Positions 43,130-55,381 are shown, counted from the stretch's first letter. The stretch: 64,000 nucleotides of DNA from Cordilura impudica (GCA_963682025.1 OY821519.1:163755803-163819802), one strand, 5' to 3'. Notes: a model not told the origin generated them from the letters alone. Program-made: numbers and translations.

Positions 43130-43449
43130 TGTAATGTGTAATTCGGTTCCCTTTTTTAAACTCAATTAGTTTGTTCTAAATTAGTTAGAATTTTTATTGA
43201 TTTTATAAAACACTTAAAATGTATTACATATGTACTTAATTACCTAAATTAATTAGAAAAAACGACAATTAAAGTTTCCTTCTTCCGTTTACACTTTTTC
43301 TTCGACACTCTTTCTCTCTCAGTGTGAGTTATATGACCGATCGCTTACAATTATTTACTAATTGAAATGTATCAAATCTTAAACCGGTTTCAGGAATACA
43401 TTAATGACATTGTGAGCGAACAATTGATGTACTCACTTATTTGCTTACA
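43130..43449 (-). repeat. 5' LTR of the Ty3/gypsy element
   Basis: 320 bp, TGTAATG...GCTTACA on the plus strand; direct copy of 29718-30024. The flanking sequence at 43065-43129 has no obvious TGG primer site. Confidence 0.93.
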
Positions 43450-43453
43450 TGTA

Positions 43454-43885
43454 TTTCAGAAACAAACTTTTTCTGTTTTTTTTTTAAATGTAGATTGTCA
43501 ACGCGATGAATTTGATATTACAATGTGTAATCTAAGATTGCTCTCTGATTTCAATACTCTATTTGATCATTGTTGTATTATACTTTAACATAAATAAGTA
43601 CTCATTTTTGAATAAATTATAATAAAGAACATGTCAAGTTATGATGCATTTGACTAAATGTGACTACCACAATGTAGAAAAATAACTACAACTAATGATC
43701 TAGATCAAGTCGTATTTTGAAAAGGATTTTACATTATAGTAGAGCCAAGAATCACTACATTTGAACTGATGTTTATAATGATATTAAACTTTGCCTTTAT
43801 AGCATGATGTGCAATAGCGAGTACCCGGTAAGGTATGGAATATGCAAGTTTACTTTTTTTTATTTTAAGAGAGATTGAGGGTAAA
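43454..43885. other. non-coding gap
   Basis: Continues the 20-bp tandem repeat for one unit, then AT-rich sequence. Nothing else is recognised. Confidence 0.5.
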
Positions 43886-44311
43886 AACAAGTAAGAGTGT
43901 TTAGTTAGACTATGCCGAATCTTTAATACCCTCCACCTGGGTTTTACATTTACAATAATATCTGGACTTATTGCACTATTTATCATAAATGTAAACAAAA
44001 TATTAAAAAAGTAACCAATCTGATATACACATTACTAAATTGTTACAGCAAACACACTGAATTTTTAGAATTTTTTTAGATTACCCGATTTACCTCATTT
44101 TCAACAGAAACCTGCTCCAAATATTGACAAACAATACTATGCTACGTTTTTCCACGTAAATGCTTTGTTTTGTGAATGAGTGTGATTTCAAAAGACAGGC
44201 GGACATCGCTTTATCGACTCGAGTTGTTATAGGGATGAGGAATATATATACCTTATGGGGTCGCAAATTCATTTCTCGATGCGTTACAAACGGAATAACA
44301 AACTGATATAA
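43886..44311 (-). repeat. dispersed Helentron/DINE-like repeat, short copy
   Basis: Starts ACAAGTAAGAGTGTTTAG, carries AATACCCTCCACC near 43925, the ACAGGCGGACATCG module near 44195 and the block CTTATGGGGTCGCAAATTCA shared with 24436. It lacks the long AT core of the copy at 19781 and the final GTGGAGGGTAT. Confidence 0.7.
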
Positions 44312-45239
44312 TAAGATCAGAAAAAAAAAATGATTATCGCTATTGGAAAATATAAAAAAACGACTAAAACAAAAATAGAGATTTTAAAATATAACACATA
44401 TACAAGTATTCCCAAAAAGATCTGAAACTAATAAAATATATTTCATTTACTATCTTTTATTGACTTTAAAATTGTTAAACGTACCGACTGAAACTACTAC
44501 TCGATTTGATGTTGAATAAAAAAAAGGCTTTGTTCTAGGGACAATGCCTTGTTTTATGATTTTTATTTTTTTAAGCAGAAATAAACGATCTTTTGATTTT
44601 TATTTTTTCGAGCAAATATAAAAATCAAACTTAGGCAAAACAAGTAAGTGCGTTAAATACAATATTCAAACCAATAATGAGTAGGTTATCATTTTATTAC
44701 AATTGCCGATACTTGGCCTTTAAATTCTAATACCACTATTTAATTGCTTGTTTTTTTTTACCAGTATTTATAATCATTTATTATTCTTTTTTTAACAATG
44801 ATACTTTTTTTCATAGAAAGAATTAAATTCAATCCGAAAAAAATCACTATTTTTCTATTACTGGAGTAGAAAAACTGTTAAGATCCCTTCATAAGAGACC
44901 AAAGAGATCATATTTTGCAAAAATTTGCAATATTTAACAAATACATTCAAAATAGTTTAGACTAAAATTTTTGGCAGTTTTAGTTTTGTAAAATGTTCAG
45001 AAATTAACCTAAAAAACAATTTGTGAAATATTTTTTTTTTTTATTTATGTAATTTGGTATTCCACCCAACAAGACATGTAATCTTCAAACAGAGCAGGTC
45101 CTAATATATGTTAAATTGAATTATGATGTACAATGGAACTTAAAGCTATTATCTCAATATTTAAATTTAATAAAAAAAGAATTAAAAACAAACTTACCTT
45201 AAAACCTATGTAGACAATTATTAATTTTATATAGATAAT
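44312..45239. other. non-coding gap with a repeat terminus
   Basis: AT-rich. A diverged element end (AACAAGTAAGTGCGTTAAAT) sits at 44638. No gene is seen. Confidence 0.5.
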
Positions 45240-45965
45240 GTAGAGGATGTGTTAAAACAACAATTCCTATTTGTATCCCTCGAAAATTATTTTCTTAAAA
45301 AGTGAGGCGTTGCTAACTTCATTAATTGTAGAGGGTAAACTATTCCAAAGACGTACCGCAAATATGAAAAACTGATACCAAAGTATGGTGCCGAAATTGT
45401 ATTAAATTATTTCTTTGGAGTCTTCTAAAACGCAAACGCTTATTAAGATATTCTGATTCTTGATTTATAATAATTTTGTGTAAAAATGTTAGTGATTTTA
45501 TTTTTAGTAGGTCATCAAAATTGACCCAATAGATTGTCTTTGAGTAGGATGAAATGTGATCGAACCTTCTGAGACCAAAAACGTACCTTGCGATACTGTT
45601 AAACGAGGTGTTTAACCTGGTTTTACCTTAGCGTCGCAACTTGCAAAGACTTCACATGCATAAGGTAATGTTGGTATTAGGTAGGCCTTAGCTAGTAGTA
45701 AACGAATACTAACTGGGGTGCAATATTGAGTATTCCAGAGAGTTTGCAACATCGAGTATGTTTTGCCACACGCCGCTGCAATGTGATCTGACCAGGTAAG
45801 ATTTTTGTTAAAAACAACACCCAGATTTTTGGCTCGTTCGACAATTATCAATTTTCTGATCATTTAAATAAATGTTTGGGTTTACTGGTATTCTAGTTAA
45901 TCTATTGCGCATCAGAACGCACTTGGTTTTTAGATTTGTTACAAATAGTGCAAGAAGTCCAGATA
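45240..45965 (-). pseudogene. LINE reverse transcriptase C-terminal fragment (CR1/Jockey-like)
   Basis: Minus-strand fragment. After KTKCVLMRNRLTR (45935), the frame 45863-45612 reads RAKNLGVVFNKNLTWSDHI, YSMLQTLWNTQYCTPVSIRL and AKAYLIPTLPYACEVFASCD, the thumb/C-terminal region of this RT class. It continues degenerately to about 45300 (FDHISSYSK, LTFLHKIIINQESEYLNKRL). The 5' part is missing. Confidence 0.82.
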
Positions 45966-45987
45966 TTGATGTAAACGTAAAACATAG

Positions 45988-46037
45988 GTGGAGGGTATCA
46001 ATGATTCGGCAAAGCCGAATTTAACACTCTTACTTGT
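45988..46037 (+). repeat. terminus of a dispersed Helentron/DINE-like repeat
   Basis: GGTGGAGGGTATCA, hairpin ATTCGGC-AAA-GCCGAAT (46004-46020) and TTAACACTCTTACTTGT before a T-run. It is the exact inverse of the end at 19781. Confidence 0.8.
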
Positions 46038-46160
46038 TTTTTTATTTTTATCGTAAATGTAATTTTTAAAATAAATTAAAATTTCCACAATTGAAGAAAA
46101 AATCAATTTGCACAGTTTGTCCGTTATTTAAGAAAATTGGAAATTAAATAAAAATGCATT

Positions 46161-46245
46161 GGCGCTAGTGTGATTTGAACCAGCAAACACAGGATTTGTA
46201 AACAACAACAACCAGTCTGCCACATACGAGCTGAAGAATGTTGTA
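46161..46245 (-). other. degenerate tRNA-like sequence or SINE head
   Basis: On the minus strand TGGCAGACTGG (46222-46212) fits an RNA polymerase III A box and GGTTCAAATCA (46181-46171) fits a B box, about 30 nt apart. The acceptor-like 3' end CACTAGCGCC has no pairing partner at the 5' side, so it is not an intact tRNA. Confidence 0.35.
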
Positions 46246-47452
46246 ACTATTACAATACTTTAAAGAAATGTTTACATATTAAATATATTAATCGTTTATA
46301 TATTTTGAACACTTAGTCTAGACAATAACTACAACAACTAAATTTGTGCATACAAGCAGTTCTAGCAAAAATATTTTTGTTGATAATGTTAGCAACAATA
46401 TTATTCAATCATATCAATTTTCAGTTTGCACATCCTCTTATATGTATGATCTTTGATAATACATACAATAAGAATGTTTTTTTTTATTGTTCTAAAGTAG
46501 CGGCAGTTTTTGGATTTTTTTAAGCATTCAACATGAATTCATTTCATTACAAAATTTTTGCATGTTATTTCAACACTCCGCAACATTATTTCAACTTTTT
46601 TCAGTTGATATTTATATGAGTCAAATTTATTTAATATATGACAAATGTTGTTTTAACATGTTGCAATATTTTTTTTAAATAGATCTAATGTTAACTTTAC
46701 ATGCAAAACTTTTATTTTTACTACAAAAATGCAATTTTAGACTACTATTCATTTTACTCTGTAAAAGGTTAATAATAATATGAACAATTTTATTTCAACG
46801 TCAACAATTTCAAATCAGCAATTTTAAATATTATATTAACCTGTTTTTTCCAGAAATTTACAATGACTTGAAATCAATATTTGGCCATGTTAATTTTATT
46901 AGGCTTTTTTCTATGTCTAGTAAGGCATTAGATAAATTTTTTTTTTAAGATCAGCTTTTTTTTTAAATATTTGCATAAAATTACTAATTTTGAGTAGTAT
47001 TACATTCCCGGGTCAAAAATTCCCGGCAATCGGAAAGTAGAAAAACTGTAGAATTCCCGCATATTTTTTCCCGATGCTTCCAGAAATCAAAACCCTTATC
47101 ATATCATTGCAGCGCAAGTCGAGTATTGAATGATGCAAAAAACAATAATGTCATTTTCGTTCTAAAAGATGCGAATCCATGCATCGCCCAAAAACTAAGG
47201 GCCATAGAAAGACATTAGGCTCTTGCAAAAAAAAAAAATTATGAGCACAACGCAAGTCGACAATAATGGCAAACGTTTTATTAGGAAATGTCTATGTACA
47301 GCAAAAGGACCAGAACTTAAAAATTTAAAATTTGCATGCTAAATAATTAATTTTGCAAAATAATATATATTAATTTTGATAACATCCTGGAAACGTACTC
47401 TTTGTAAATTTCAAATTATATTTATCTCCTCTTTTAATAAATAACAAGTAAG
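46246..47452. other. non-coding gap
   Basis: AT-rich sequence. Two ATTCCCGGGTCAAAAATTCC-like lines near 47010-47070 and a homopolymer at 47230 are the only features I can point to. Confidence 0.5.
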
Positions 47453-48213
47453 AAAATTATAGTCGGTCGAGACCAACTATACGAAACCCTATACCATGGT
47501 TTAGAGACCTTATCTCTTCGGTGCAACTAATTGGATATAGAAAGTAAGCATAAACCAAATTTGAGTGGCATTGTTATTAATTTTTTTGGCTGCAAATATG
47601 AAAAAATTCATATCGGGTGCTATATTTATATGGGGACTAGGTCAAAAAATGTACCGATCCTAACCATATTTGGTAAAGTCACTTATATTTTGAAAAAATA
47701 TATACAAACCAAATTTGAGAAAAATCTGTGCGATATTTTTGTTTTTTTGATAGATTTAAGTGAAGATCGGGAAGCAGCTCTATATGAAGCCCATGACTAA
47801 GAATTGTCCTATAGGGATTATTTTTGGACTACTGATTAACGGATATAATAAACACATACAAACCCAATTTGACTGAGATCTATATGATAATTTGGATCTT
47901 ATGGCAATTTATGTCGATTTCATAGGGGTCATTTGTATGGCGACTAGGTCTGAACATGGACCGAATTTCACCAGTTTCAGTTCATCCTATGGTCGATAAA
48001 AGCTCACATACCAAATTTCATCAAAATATATTCATATTTGCGACATGTAGTTAATTACAAGCTTTACATGGACACACAGACGGACAGACAGACAGACGGA
48101 CGGACGGACATCGCTAAATCGACTCAGAAAGTGATTCTGAGTCGATCGATATAATAACGATGGTACCAAATATTTTTGGTACCCAAACCACATAGTAGTA
48201 TAGGGTATAAAAA
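47453..48213 (-). repeat. dispersed repeat related to the Helentron/DINE-like family
   Basis: Starts ACAAGTAAGAAAATTATAGT, has ACCCTATACCATGG near 47487 and ends AGTATAGGGTATAAAA, giving sub-terminal inverted repeats. The (ACGG/ACAG)n module and ATCGCTAAATCGACTCAGAA lie at 48070-48130, followed by a stem GTGATTCTGAGTCGAT. It is a distinct subfamily from the 19781 copy. Confidence 0.65.
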
Positions 48214-48800
48214 TTTGCAAGATCCAATGTTTAAAAAAATATTTCTGCATGAAACTCAAATCAGAATTTCTAAGAAGAGGTCACAAGAAAAAGTCTCTAT
48301 GAATGAATATGATTTGGTGGCATCTTCCGTAACATCAGAGGAAGCTGCAACTCTTTCTTAAACGCAACTATGTCATATAAACCGACAACAAACAATTGGC
48401 TTAACTGACATCTCGTAATTTTCTATTAATTACGTTTGCATTAATTCTTATAACCTAACAAAAATCCGGTTGTCAAACAAAAACATAATACCAACATGTT
48501 GGCAATTTGATTTTAGATTTCAAATGTTTCCACGGGTTGCAAATGACAAGACATTACAACTTGTTTTCATACAACTGATAATAACTGAAAGTGGAAATGG
48601 CATAGCGAAAACCAGGCATTAGATAATCAAATATATATGGATCCATATTAGACCATTTATTATTTTTTTGTATTGATTGCCGAAAAAGTTTCCATTTGGC
48701 CTACAAGCTTCCAATAAAAAATTTGTGGCCGATCGGACACGCTAAGGTCTGCCCAAGGTTCATTGAAAAATTAAAACACACTTTATATGGTGAAATATGG
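48214..48800. other. non-coding gap
   Basis: A short open stretch (48176-48361, ending in many S, E and A residues) has no recognised motif and may be chance. Otherwise AT-rich sequence. Confidence 0.4.
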
Positions 48801-51508
48801 AGTTTTTAATCAAAATACGTATGTTTAAGCAACTAAAAATATTTTTTTTTGGATAACTAGACTTGACAACGATTTTAAATACAGTTTCTATTCTAACAAG
48901 CCATAAACGATCAAAATGGATAGAGAAACAAAAAAGTTACAACGGTTTTCATTCGAATTTTACGTCAATTGAATGTTGTAGCTGACTGGCATGCACAATG
49001 TGCACATGCATTCTGAGTAATTTATCACCTTTTGCACATGCTCCTTCTTTCTTTGTTTTTTGTTGTAACTGTGTCCCGTTACTTTTTTGTCTATAACAGC
49101 AACAACACATATGTTCGTCTGGCTAATTGTATTGACACTCTCATATGTTTGATTAGATGGTTGGTGATAAAGAAAACCACCCCTATATAATTCATTCTCG
49201 CTCTCTCATTAATTTACTATAGGTTAAAATTTATTTGACTTGTTAGCTATTAAGAGACCATATTTTGAAATAGAAAACAGTGTCTTACAAACAAACAAGC
49301 AGTTCAGTCGTGTTTATTATGAACACTTGCCATCCTATAATTAAATAGAAATTGTTGTTTCGATGTCGGATTTACCATCTACATCAGCTTCGAAGTTACC
49401 ATCGACTATATCCATGATGGTTACTCGATCCAAAGATAAGAAGATAAAAAAAAAACTGCCGTCAAAAAGACCAATACGTGATAAATATAAATGTCAAGAT
49501 AAAGTGCTAAAATTGTACGGCGACTGGAGAAAGTCCACAAACAAAGTTCAAACAGCAGATCGGATACATCAAAATCGAACGTGAACATTTTCAAGGAAAC
49601 AATGGACGATCTGTTCGATATCGCTGGTGCAAATGTCCTGGATGAGATGCGTATACAAGAAGACGAAAAGTTTCTGTTGATGCAAAGACAAAAAGGGAGA
49701 CCGGGGTACATGGCAGGCGTTGACAAGAAGTTATACGGCCGAGAACAGCGATCAGAACAACGAAAGAAGAATCGTGGAAGAGAAAATATTCAAAACTTAA
49801 CAATCAATCTTGTAAGTGAAATTATTGAACTGTTTGAATTCTTTAAAACAACTGATATTTTGCAGTACTTGACACAGTTTACATTGGAAGTGGAGACGAA
49901 TATGAATACGGGTACGTATGCGGCATGCAAATTGCATACCGATGATGACGATGATCACATCAAACGTTCAAGAGGACGACATCATTGGATCTCGCCACGT
50001 CTTACTGTAGTACTTGATAAGGCCAAAGTTAGCTGTTCAGATGCCGTCCATATTTTGATAGCATGCGCAGATAATGTAATAACTGTCATGAATAATGCTG
50101 TGACGCCTCTGACCTCTGTTGGTGAGCTTGTGATCAATCGATCTACGATCTTTGAGTTACGAAAAGAATATCGTAAGCGAGGAGCGGAGGAGACTCAAAC
50201 AGAATTCATTACAAAGGTAATTTAGTTTAGTTCAAAACTTATATTTAATTCGAAGTTATACGAATAATGTTAATTTTCACCGATTTATATTTTATTTTTA
50301 ATAAGTAGATCAATAGCCGTTAAGTCATTGGTTATTCACTGGGATGGAAAACTGTTGCCGGACCTGTTTGACAGAAGCAAAGTTATTCGAATCGCAATTC
50401 TCGCCAGTTATGAAGGGACATCCAAATTTTTGGGCGCTCCCAAAGTCCCTACTGGCACAGGAGAAAATATGGCCAAGGTCGCTCATGATGCACTCAGCAA
50501 AAGGGATATTTTTAATAAAGTTTCAGCCATGGGTTTCGATACCACTTCATCAAATACAGGCCAAAACACTGGCGCATGCATTTTGTTGCAGCACAAACTT
50601 GATCGGAAATTAATCAAGTTCCCATGTCGCCATCACATGTTGGAAATCGTATTGAAACACGCCTTTGAAGTCAAACATTCCGAAACAAGTGGGCCTGAAG
50701 TGCCTATTTTTAATCGTTTTGCTACCACTTGGGAAAATCCCGACCACAAATAGTTTAAAAGCAGACTCGAGGACCCAATTGTACGCTCCAAAATTAGTAA
50801 TGCTGAACTACTACAATTAACAATAACGTTCCTTGGTGAAGTCGGCGGAAGCTTTCGTACACCTGGTCCAACATCTCACTCAAGGTTCATGGGAAAAGGC
50901 ATATACACCTTAAAAATATACCTCTTTCGGGAGCAATTCACTTTGACACAACGAGAATTGAATGGACTACGTGATATATGTATGTATTTTTCTCATGCGA
51001 TTGTATGTCAAAGCGTGGTTTAGGTGCCTGCAATCAACAGAACCAATCGTAAAGTTGGATGATGATCGAAAATTCTCCGTCCCAAAACCAAACATTTTTT
51101 CGATGCCTTCCGATTGACCACTGAATTTTTGAAGCATGATCCATCCATTTGGGAAACGAAAAAAGATTATCAAGATGCTTTCGATGTTTGTCGTGATCTG
51201 TTTGTTGTTAACGACGCCGCTGAGTACGGTGTACAATTTATGAATGATTACAATAGGATCCTTACGAAAGAAGAAGAACAGAATCAATTTATCTTACAGT
51301 GCATTGAAGCATATCGTCGAAAATATCCCTAACACAAAAAGTCGGATCTAATATAATCTTCAAATTGTTGTAACTTTTTAGTTTCTCTAACGATTTTAAT
51401 CATTTATGGTTTGTTAGAATAGAAACTGTATTTAAAATCGATGTCAAGTCTAGTTATCCAAAAAATATATTTTTAGTTGGTTAAACATAGTAATTTTGAT
51501 TAAAAACT
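48801..51508 (+). mobile_element. DNA transposon with about 143-bp inverted repeats
   Basis: Inverted repeats 48801-48943 and 51366-51508 share AGTTTTTAATCAAAAT, TGTTTAASCAACTAAAAATA and TTGGATAACTAGACTTGACA. Between them a plus-strand transposase runs from 49363 to 51332. The outermost 20-30 nt differ between the two sides, so the true termini and TSD are not determined. The superfamily is not assigned. Confidence 0.8.
49363..51332 (+). pseudogene. transposase-like protein of an unassigned family, frameshifted
   Basis: ATG 49363 (MSDLPSTSASK), with a basic N-terminal region. The frame changes at 49580, and an open stretch to 50225 has LYGREQRSEQRKKNRGREN and VLDKAKVSCSDAVHIL. A further open part from 50328 holds LVIHWDGKLLPDL-like and FDTTSSNTGQNTGACILL, then PCRHHMLEIVLKHAF, motifs of a widely distributed uncharacterised protein family in arthropods and cnidarians. 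The C-terminal part (51114-51332) ends EAYRRKYP. GTAAGT at 49812 and TTTTGCAG at 49858-49865 could bound a 54-bp intron. D and H residues in these motifs are candidate catalytic residues, which is inference. Confidence 0.7.
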
Positions 51509-51610
51509 TGTAGTATCACAAATATTTGAACAAAATAAAATAAAATAAAATTGCATAGCAACATGATTCTCAAGCGCTCATTGGTCACGCATTAAAATTG
51601 AGAATGCAAT

Positions 51611-51895
51611 TGTAATGTGTTCACGAGTTTAAAAAAATAAATTAAATCATTCTGGTTGTGTCGTCAGCAAGTAAAGATCGAAAGTTTAGTGGTATTAGCG
51701 CCAGTATGAAATTTTAACAATTTCGTTGTAAAACAAATAAAATAAGTAGACGTAATAATTGACTAGTTAATTTAAGCTAAAACTAAGTCGTAAAAGTTAT
51801 TTAATAAAAATGTGAATTTAATATAGATCGGACATTATGTGTTTTAATTTCAAAATATAAAACATTAAATTTTAGAAACCATATGTCGACCTACA
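51611..51895 (+). repeat. putative 5' LTR of a CsRn1-type gypsy element
   Basis: Starts TGTAATGTG and ends CTACA two bases before a tryptophan-tRNA-type primer site. No partner LTR is in the window, so the left boundary is inferred from the TGTA...TACA ends. Confidence 0.5.
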
Positions 51896-51897
51896 AT

Positions 51898-51912
51898 TGG
51901 TGACCCCGGCCG
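51898..51912 (+). other. primer-binding site, tRNA-Trp type
   Basis: TGGTGACCCCGGCCG. This site is the marker of the CsRn1 lineage of Ty3/gypsy elements. Confidence 0.7.
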
Positions 51913-52689
51913 TTACGTTACGATAAATAGTACACGGTTAAAAAACATTGAATTTATCACAGCTTAAACAAATTTCAATAATCTTTTTCTTTCTCTCTGC
52001 AGTTACAAACTTGCAGCGTGGTACAGTCAAGCGCATAATTAGTTAAAACAATTAATCAATTAATTGTAAAGTAAAAAACTAATTACTAGTTTCTTCAAAT
52101 CAACAAGATATATCATCATTAAAAATAAAAATAAAAAATTAATATTTCAAATACAGTGATACAAATATATATTACAAAGAAAAAAAAAATAAATAACTGG
52201 TAGCGATATTGAAATCAAAATTAAACTTTCGATTAAACTTTCTATATCATACTTGACAATATATGTAATAAAAAAAAATTTTTTTTTTGTTGTCAGGAAA
52301 TTTAACCCCATTCTACATATTACCTCGTTCCAGTACATCGTTCTATATCTAACAAACAATTTTAAACCTTTTCTTTTAAATACAATTTCTGTATCGAATT
52401 TTCTATACACATAGGCTGTGTTTACATGGCGACTTTTGACGACGTAATTTTTCGATGTCTTTTTTTATTTGTAGGCGAACGGCGTAGATAAGCAAGAATT
52501 GAGCCATAAAAATTTTCAGTATATGTGTCGCAGAAAATGACCAAATGCAAATATTCCAGATAGGAAGCAAAATAATGAAATTGTTAGCACCCAAAGTCTA
52601 GATATTAGGCTACCTCCATACTTTCCGAACTCGCTAAACACATAGTTCATACAAGTTGAATCACAATTAAGGTTAGGTAAAGTAAAAAA

Positions 52690-53580
52690 TTATACAACGA
52701 AATATAATTATTTAGTCTCTGCGTTACTGCAAGATGTTGCGGAATCACTATTAGATGTTCTAGAACTACCACCTGAAAACAACATGTACGACAATTTAAT
52801 AATAATGCTTAGGCATTCACTGAGCATTAAAAAACGAATTAAGAAAATTATTTCCGATGAGGAAATGGGGGATAGTAGGCCAAGTGAAGGTTCTGGCAGG
52901 TACAGCAGGAACAGTAGGTTACCACACTTGATTAACATAGCATTGAATCCTCAGATTGATTCTGATCTGAACAAAATACTGGAAACAGCTGATAAGATAT
53001 TCGAATCCATTCAGTCATCTTCAACTATATCTATGGTCGCTAAACCAAATTCTAGTGGTAAATCAATTGATTGATCTGCACAAAATTCTGATTTTAAACG
53101 TTTAGAAAAATAAATTAGTGAATTGAACCAAATGTTTCGGTCATTCAATTCTAACAGGTATAGATAAAATTCTCAAACTCGCTCTAAGTCACCTCACAGA
53201 TCGTCAAGTGCCACACGTAGATGCTACTATCATCGAAAATTTGGAAAACGTGCAATTTGGAAACGCCTTGCAATTTTAAAGATTCACAAAAACCAGAAAA
53301 TTCAGATCAAAGAAACCTGAAAACTCCACAGGAAAGCGGCTAACGGGGAGATTAACAATATTATCAGTCGCCTTTTAATTTTTGACAAGAAAAATAATTT
53401 AAACTTTCTCATAGACACGCTGATTTGTCCTGCATTCCAGCCGACAAATTCAAAATGCCTTCCAAAGCCAATTCAAATTTTTGTCTATCAGCCGCAAAAC
53501 GGCACAATTCAGTTTTTTGGAAATAAAATCCTCGAATCAGATTTAGGCTTACGTCGTACATTCAGGCAAGAACGTTGTTT
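52690..53580 (+). pseudogene. CsRn1-type gypsy Gag and protease remnant
   Basis: Gag pieces: ALLQDVAESLLDVLELPPEN, IKKIISDEEMGDSRPSE, then LNPQIDSDLNKILETADKIF (open 52784-53074). CYYHRKFGKRAIWKR (53222) is a decayed version of the C-x-x-H-type knuckle peculiar to CsRn1 Gags. At about 53395 NLNFLIDT starts the protease and ADKFKMPSK-like sequence follows out of frame. Stops and shifts are frequent, and the element is lost after about 53640. Confidence 0.7.
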
Positions 53581-54621
53581 GTGTACCTTCTAAATCAATT
53601 ATTCAGTACATTTTGCTCCACGAGGTCTACACCAACTTTACGATATCCTATTCCCAATACAAAACTAAAAGCTCAACCATACTGTGGTAGGTATCAATAA
53701 AAGTTCAACTATACTGTGGTAGGTAGCAAATTCACAAACCCTTCACAAGCTTAAATATTCACCTAAAAGTTTAAAAAGCTTTACTTTATGTAAGCCACAT
53801 GGTGAATTTTATATATATTAGTGGAAACTCATATGCTTTTTTTTGTTAAGTTTAAAGATTAGTCTTAAAGTTCAGCCAATTCAATCATAAACCTATACAG
53901 CTTTTTTTGCAATTTTTTTTTAATAATTAGGGGGACGTTTATAAAATTATAGGAAAAAGAAAAAATTTTGTTTATGATTGTTATTATTATTAAACGTATA
54001 TTATATATAAAAATTTTTATTGTGTTATATATAAGCAGCTCTAGTACTAGATTTGTGTTTTATTTTCTGTGTTAAAGAATTATGTACGATAAGCAAAAAA
54101 AAAGCAAACTTACTACATACAAATCTAAAGCTTTACTTATTGCTGTTTACTAACCCAAGCATATTTTTTATTGTTCACATATACACAAAAAAAAACCAAA
54201 CTTACTATATACAAATCTAAAGCTTTTGTTTTGAAAGTTTTTTTTTGATTAAGTTCTATGCTACAATTTAATAATAACACAATTATAAAAGAATAATTTC
54301 AATCACATAATCTTTAATTAATTCAAAAATATTTTTTATATTAAGAGGTTACGTTTTGAACCATTTGAATTTTAAAATAAAATAATTCTAGATAATTCAA
54401 ATCAATTTTAGTGTTTTCTTATCGTATTTTTTTATATATATATTTTATATTTTATATTTTATATTAAATTATTATTTCACAATATTGCGAAATCACATAA
54501 TCAAATGCATCTAACATCCGTCTGCATATTTGTTTTCTTTGTTTAAGCTATTAATTAGCAGTTAGTGGATTAACAAACCTATACAGCTTTTTGTTTTGCA
54601 AGTTTTTTTATTATTACTGCT

Positions 54622-54758
54622 GGGTGTAAGCTCATTTACTTTTTGACCGTTTTTAAGTATGGGTGGGTGTAAGCTCATATACTTTGATAGTTTTTAAGTA
54701 TGGGGTAAGCTCACATACTTTTAACAGTTTTTTAAGTATGGGTGTAAGCTTATGTTCT
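54622..54758 (+). repeat. about 40-bp tandem repeat
   Basis: Four degenerate copies of GGTGTAAGCTCATATACTTT and TTTTTAAGTATGGG, typical of LTR U3 enhancer repeats. Confidence 0.85.
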
Positions 54759-54846
54759 TATTAATCAACAGTTAGCGGATTAACAAACCACAAGCCTTTC
54801 TTAGAGTTGAAAACCTAATGTTTAGTAAACCCACAATCATAAATTC

Positions 54847-54905
54847 AAAAAGTTATGCCTATTCACCATATTATAAATAAAAAAACTAGAGGCATAACTT
54901 TTTTT
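54847..54905. other. inverted repeat (hairpin)
   Basis: AAAAAGTTATGCCT (54847) pairs with AGGCATAACTTTTT (54890). A third related copy, AAAAAAGTTGTGCCTC, lies at about 54970. Confidence 0.8.
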
Positions 54906-55381
54906 GAGTTGGTAATGTACTACTGTATATAACAAGATGAGGTTATTATAAAAAACAACTGTAAGTAAATAAAAAAAGTTGTGCCTCTAACGTTGGCGTA
55001 TAAGTTAACGCTGCATACGTTCATCAACGTAAAATAAATATGTGCATAGATTCCCATGCACAAAATGCTGATCTGCAGTGCAGGTGTTCATCACAACCAA
55101 AATTATTTCACAAGTTCCCACGTATCTAGCGTCAACGGTATAGCTGGTAATTATAAGTATTTTATAAGTTCTCACGTCAAAGTGCTGATTCAGTATCTAA
55201 AGGGAAGCATAATTCTATGAAATTACATCAGGTGATGCGTAGGCAAGCAACGAAGAAACAAACAATTAATATGCAGTTTTGTTTAGTTTTAAGTTAGAGT
55301 TAATTTTACTTTCAATAAAGAAGGGTGTTAAGCTCCAAAAATATATATATTTTTTAATAAAAAAACTCATCGAGTTTTAAT

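Larger units (their letters stand above)
29718..43449 (-). mobile_element. Ty3/gypsy LTR retrotransposon (minus strand) carrying nested insertions
   Basis: LTRs at 29718-30024 and 43130-43449 (TGTAATG...TTACA) and the TSD TGTA (29714-29717 and 43450-43453) mark the element. Gag, protease, RT, RNase H and integrase run right to left between 34313 and 30014. A mariner-type derivative interrupts RT, and an 8.6-kb Transib element sits between gag and the 5' LTR. Without these insertions the element would be about 4.5 kb. It landed in a 20-bp tandem repeat. Confidence 0.93.
53641..55381 (+). repeat. repeat-rich, LTR-like region ending at a lysine primer site
   Basis: AT-rich sequence with several internal direct repeats: CATACTGTGGTAGGTA twice (53680-53730), TACAAATCTAAAGCTTT twice (54118 and 54211), and GTTAGYGGATTAACAAACC twice (54561 and 54771). 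It ends AGTTTTAAT against a primer site, so its right part is a 5' LTR, with AATAAAG near 55314. Neither the left limit nor a 3' partner was found. Confidence 0.5.

Noticed and set aside
48176..48361. Small open frame ending in serine, glutamate and alanine residues
   Set aside because: It starts inside a dispersed repeat, has no motif and no family resemblance that I can defend.
49812..49865. Definite intron in the transposase
   Set aside because: Donor and acceptor look good, but the 54-bp segment is also open in frame, so it is kept only as a possibility.
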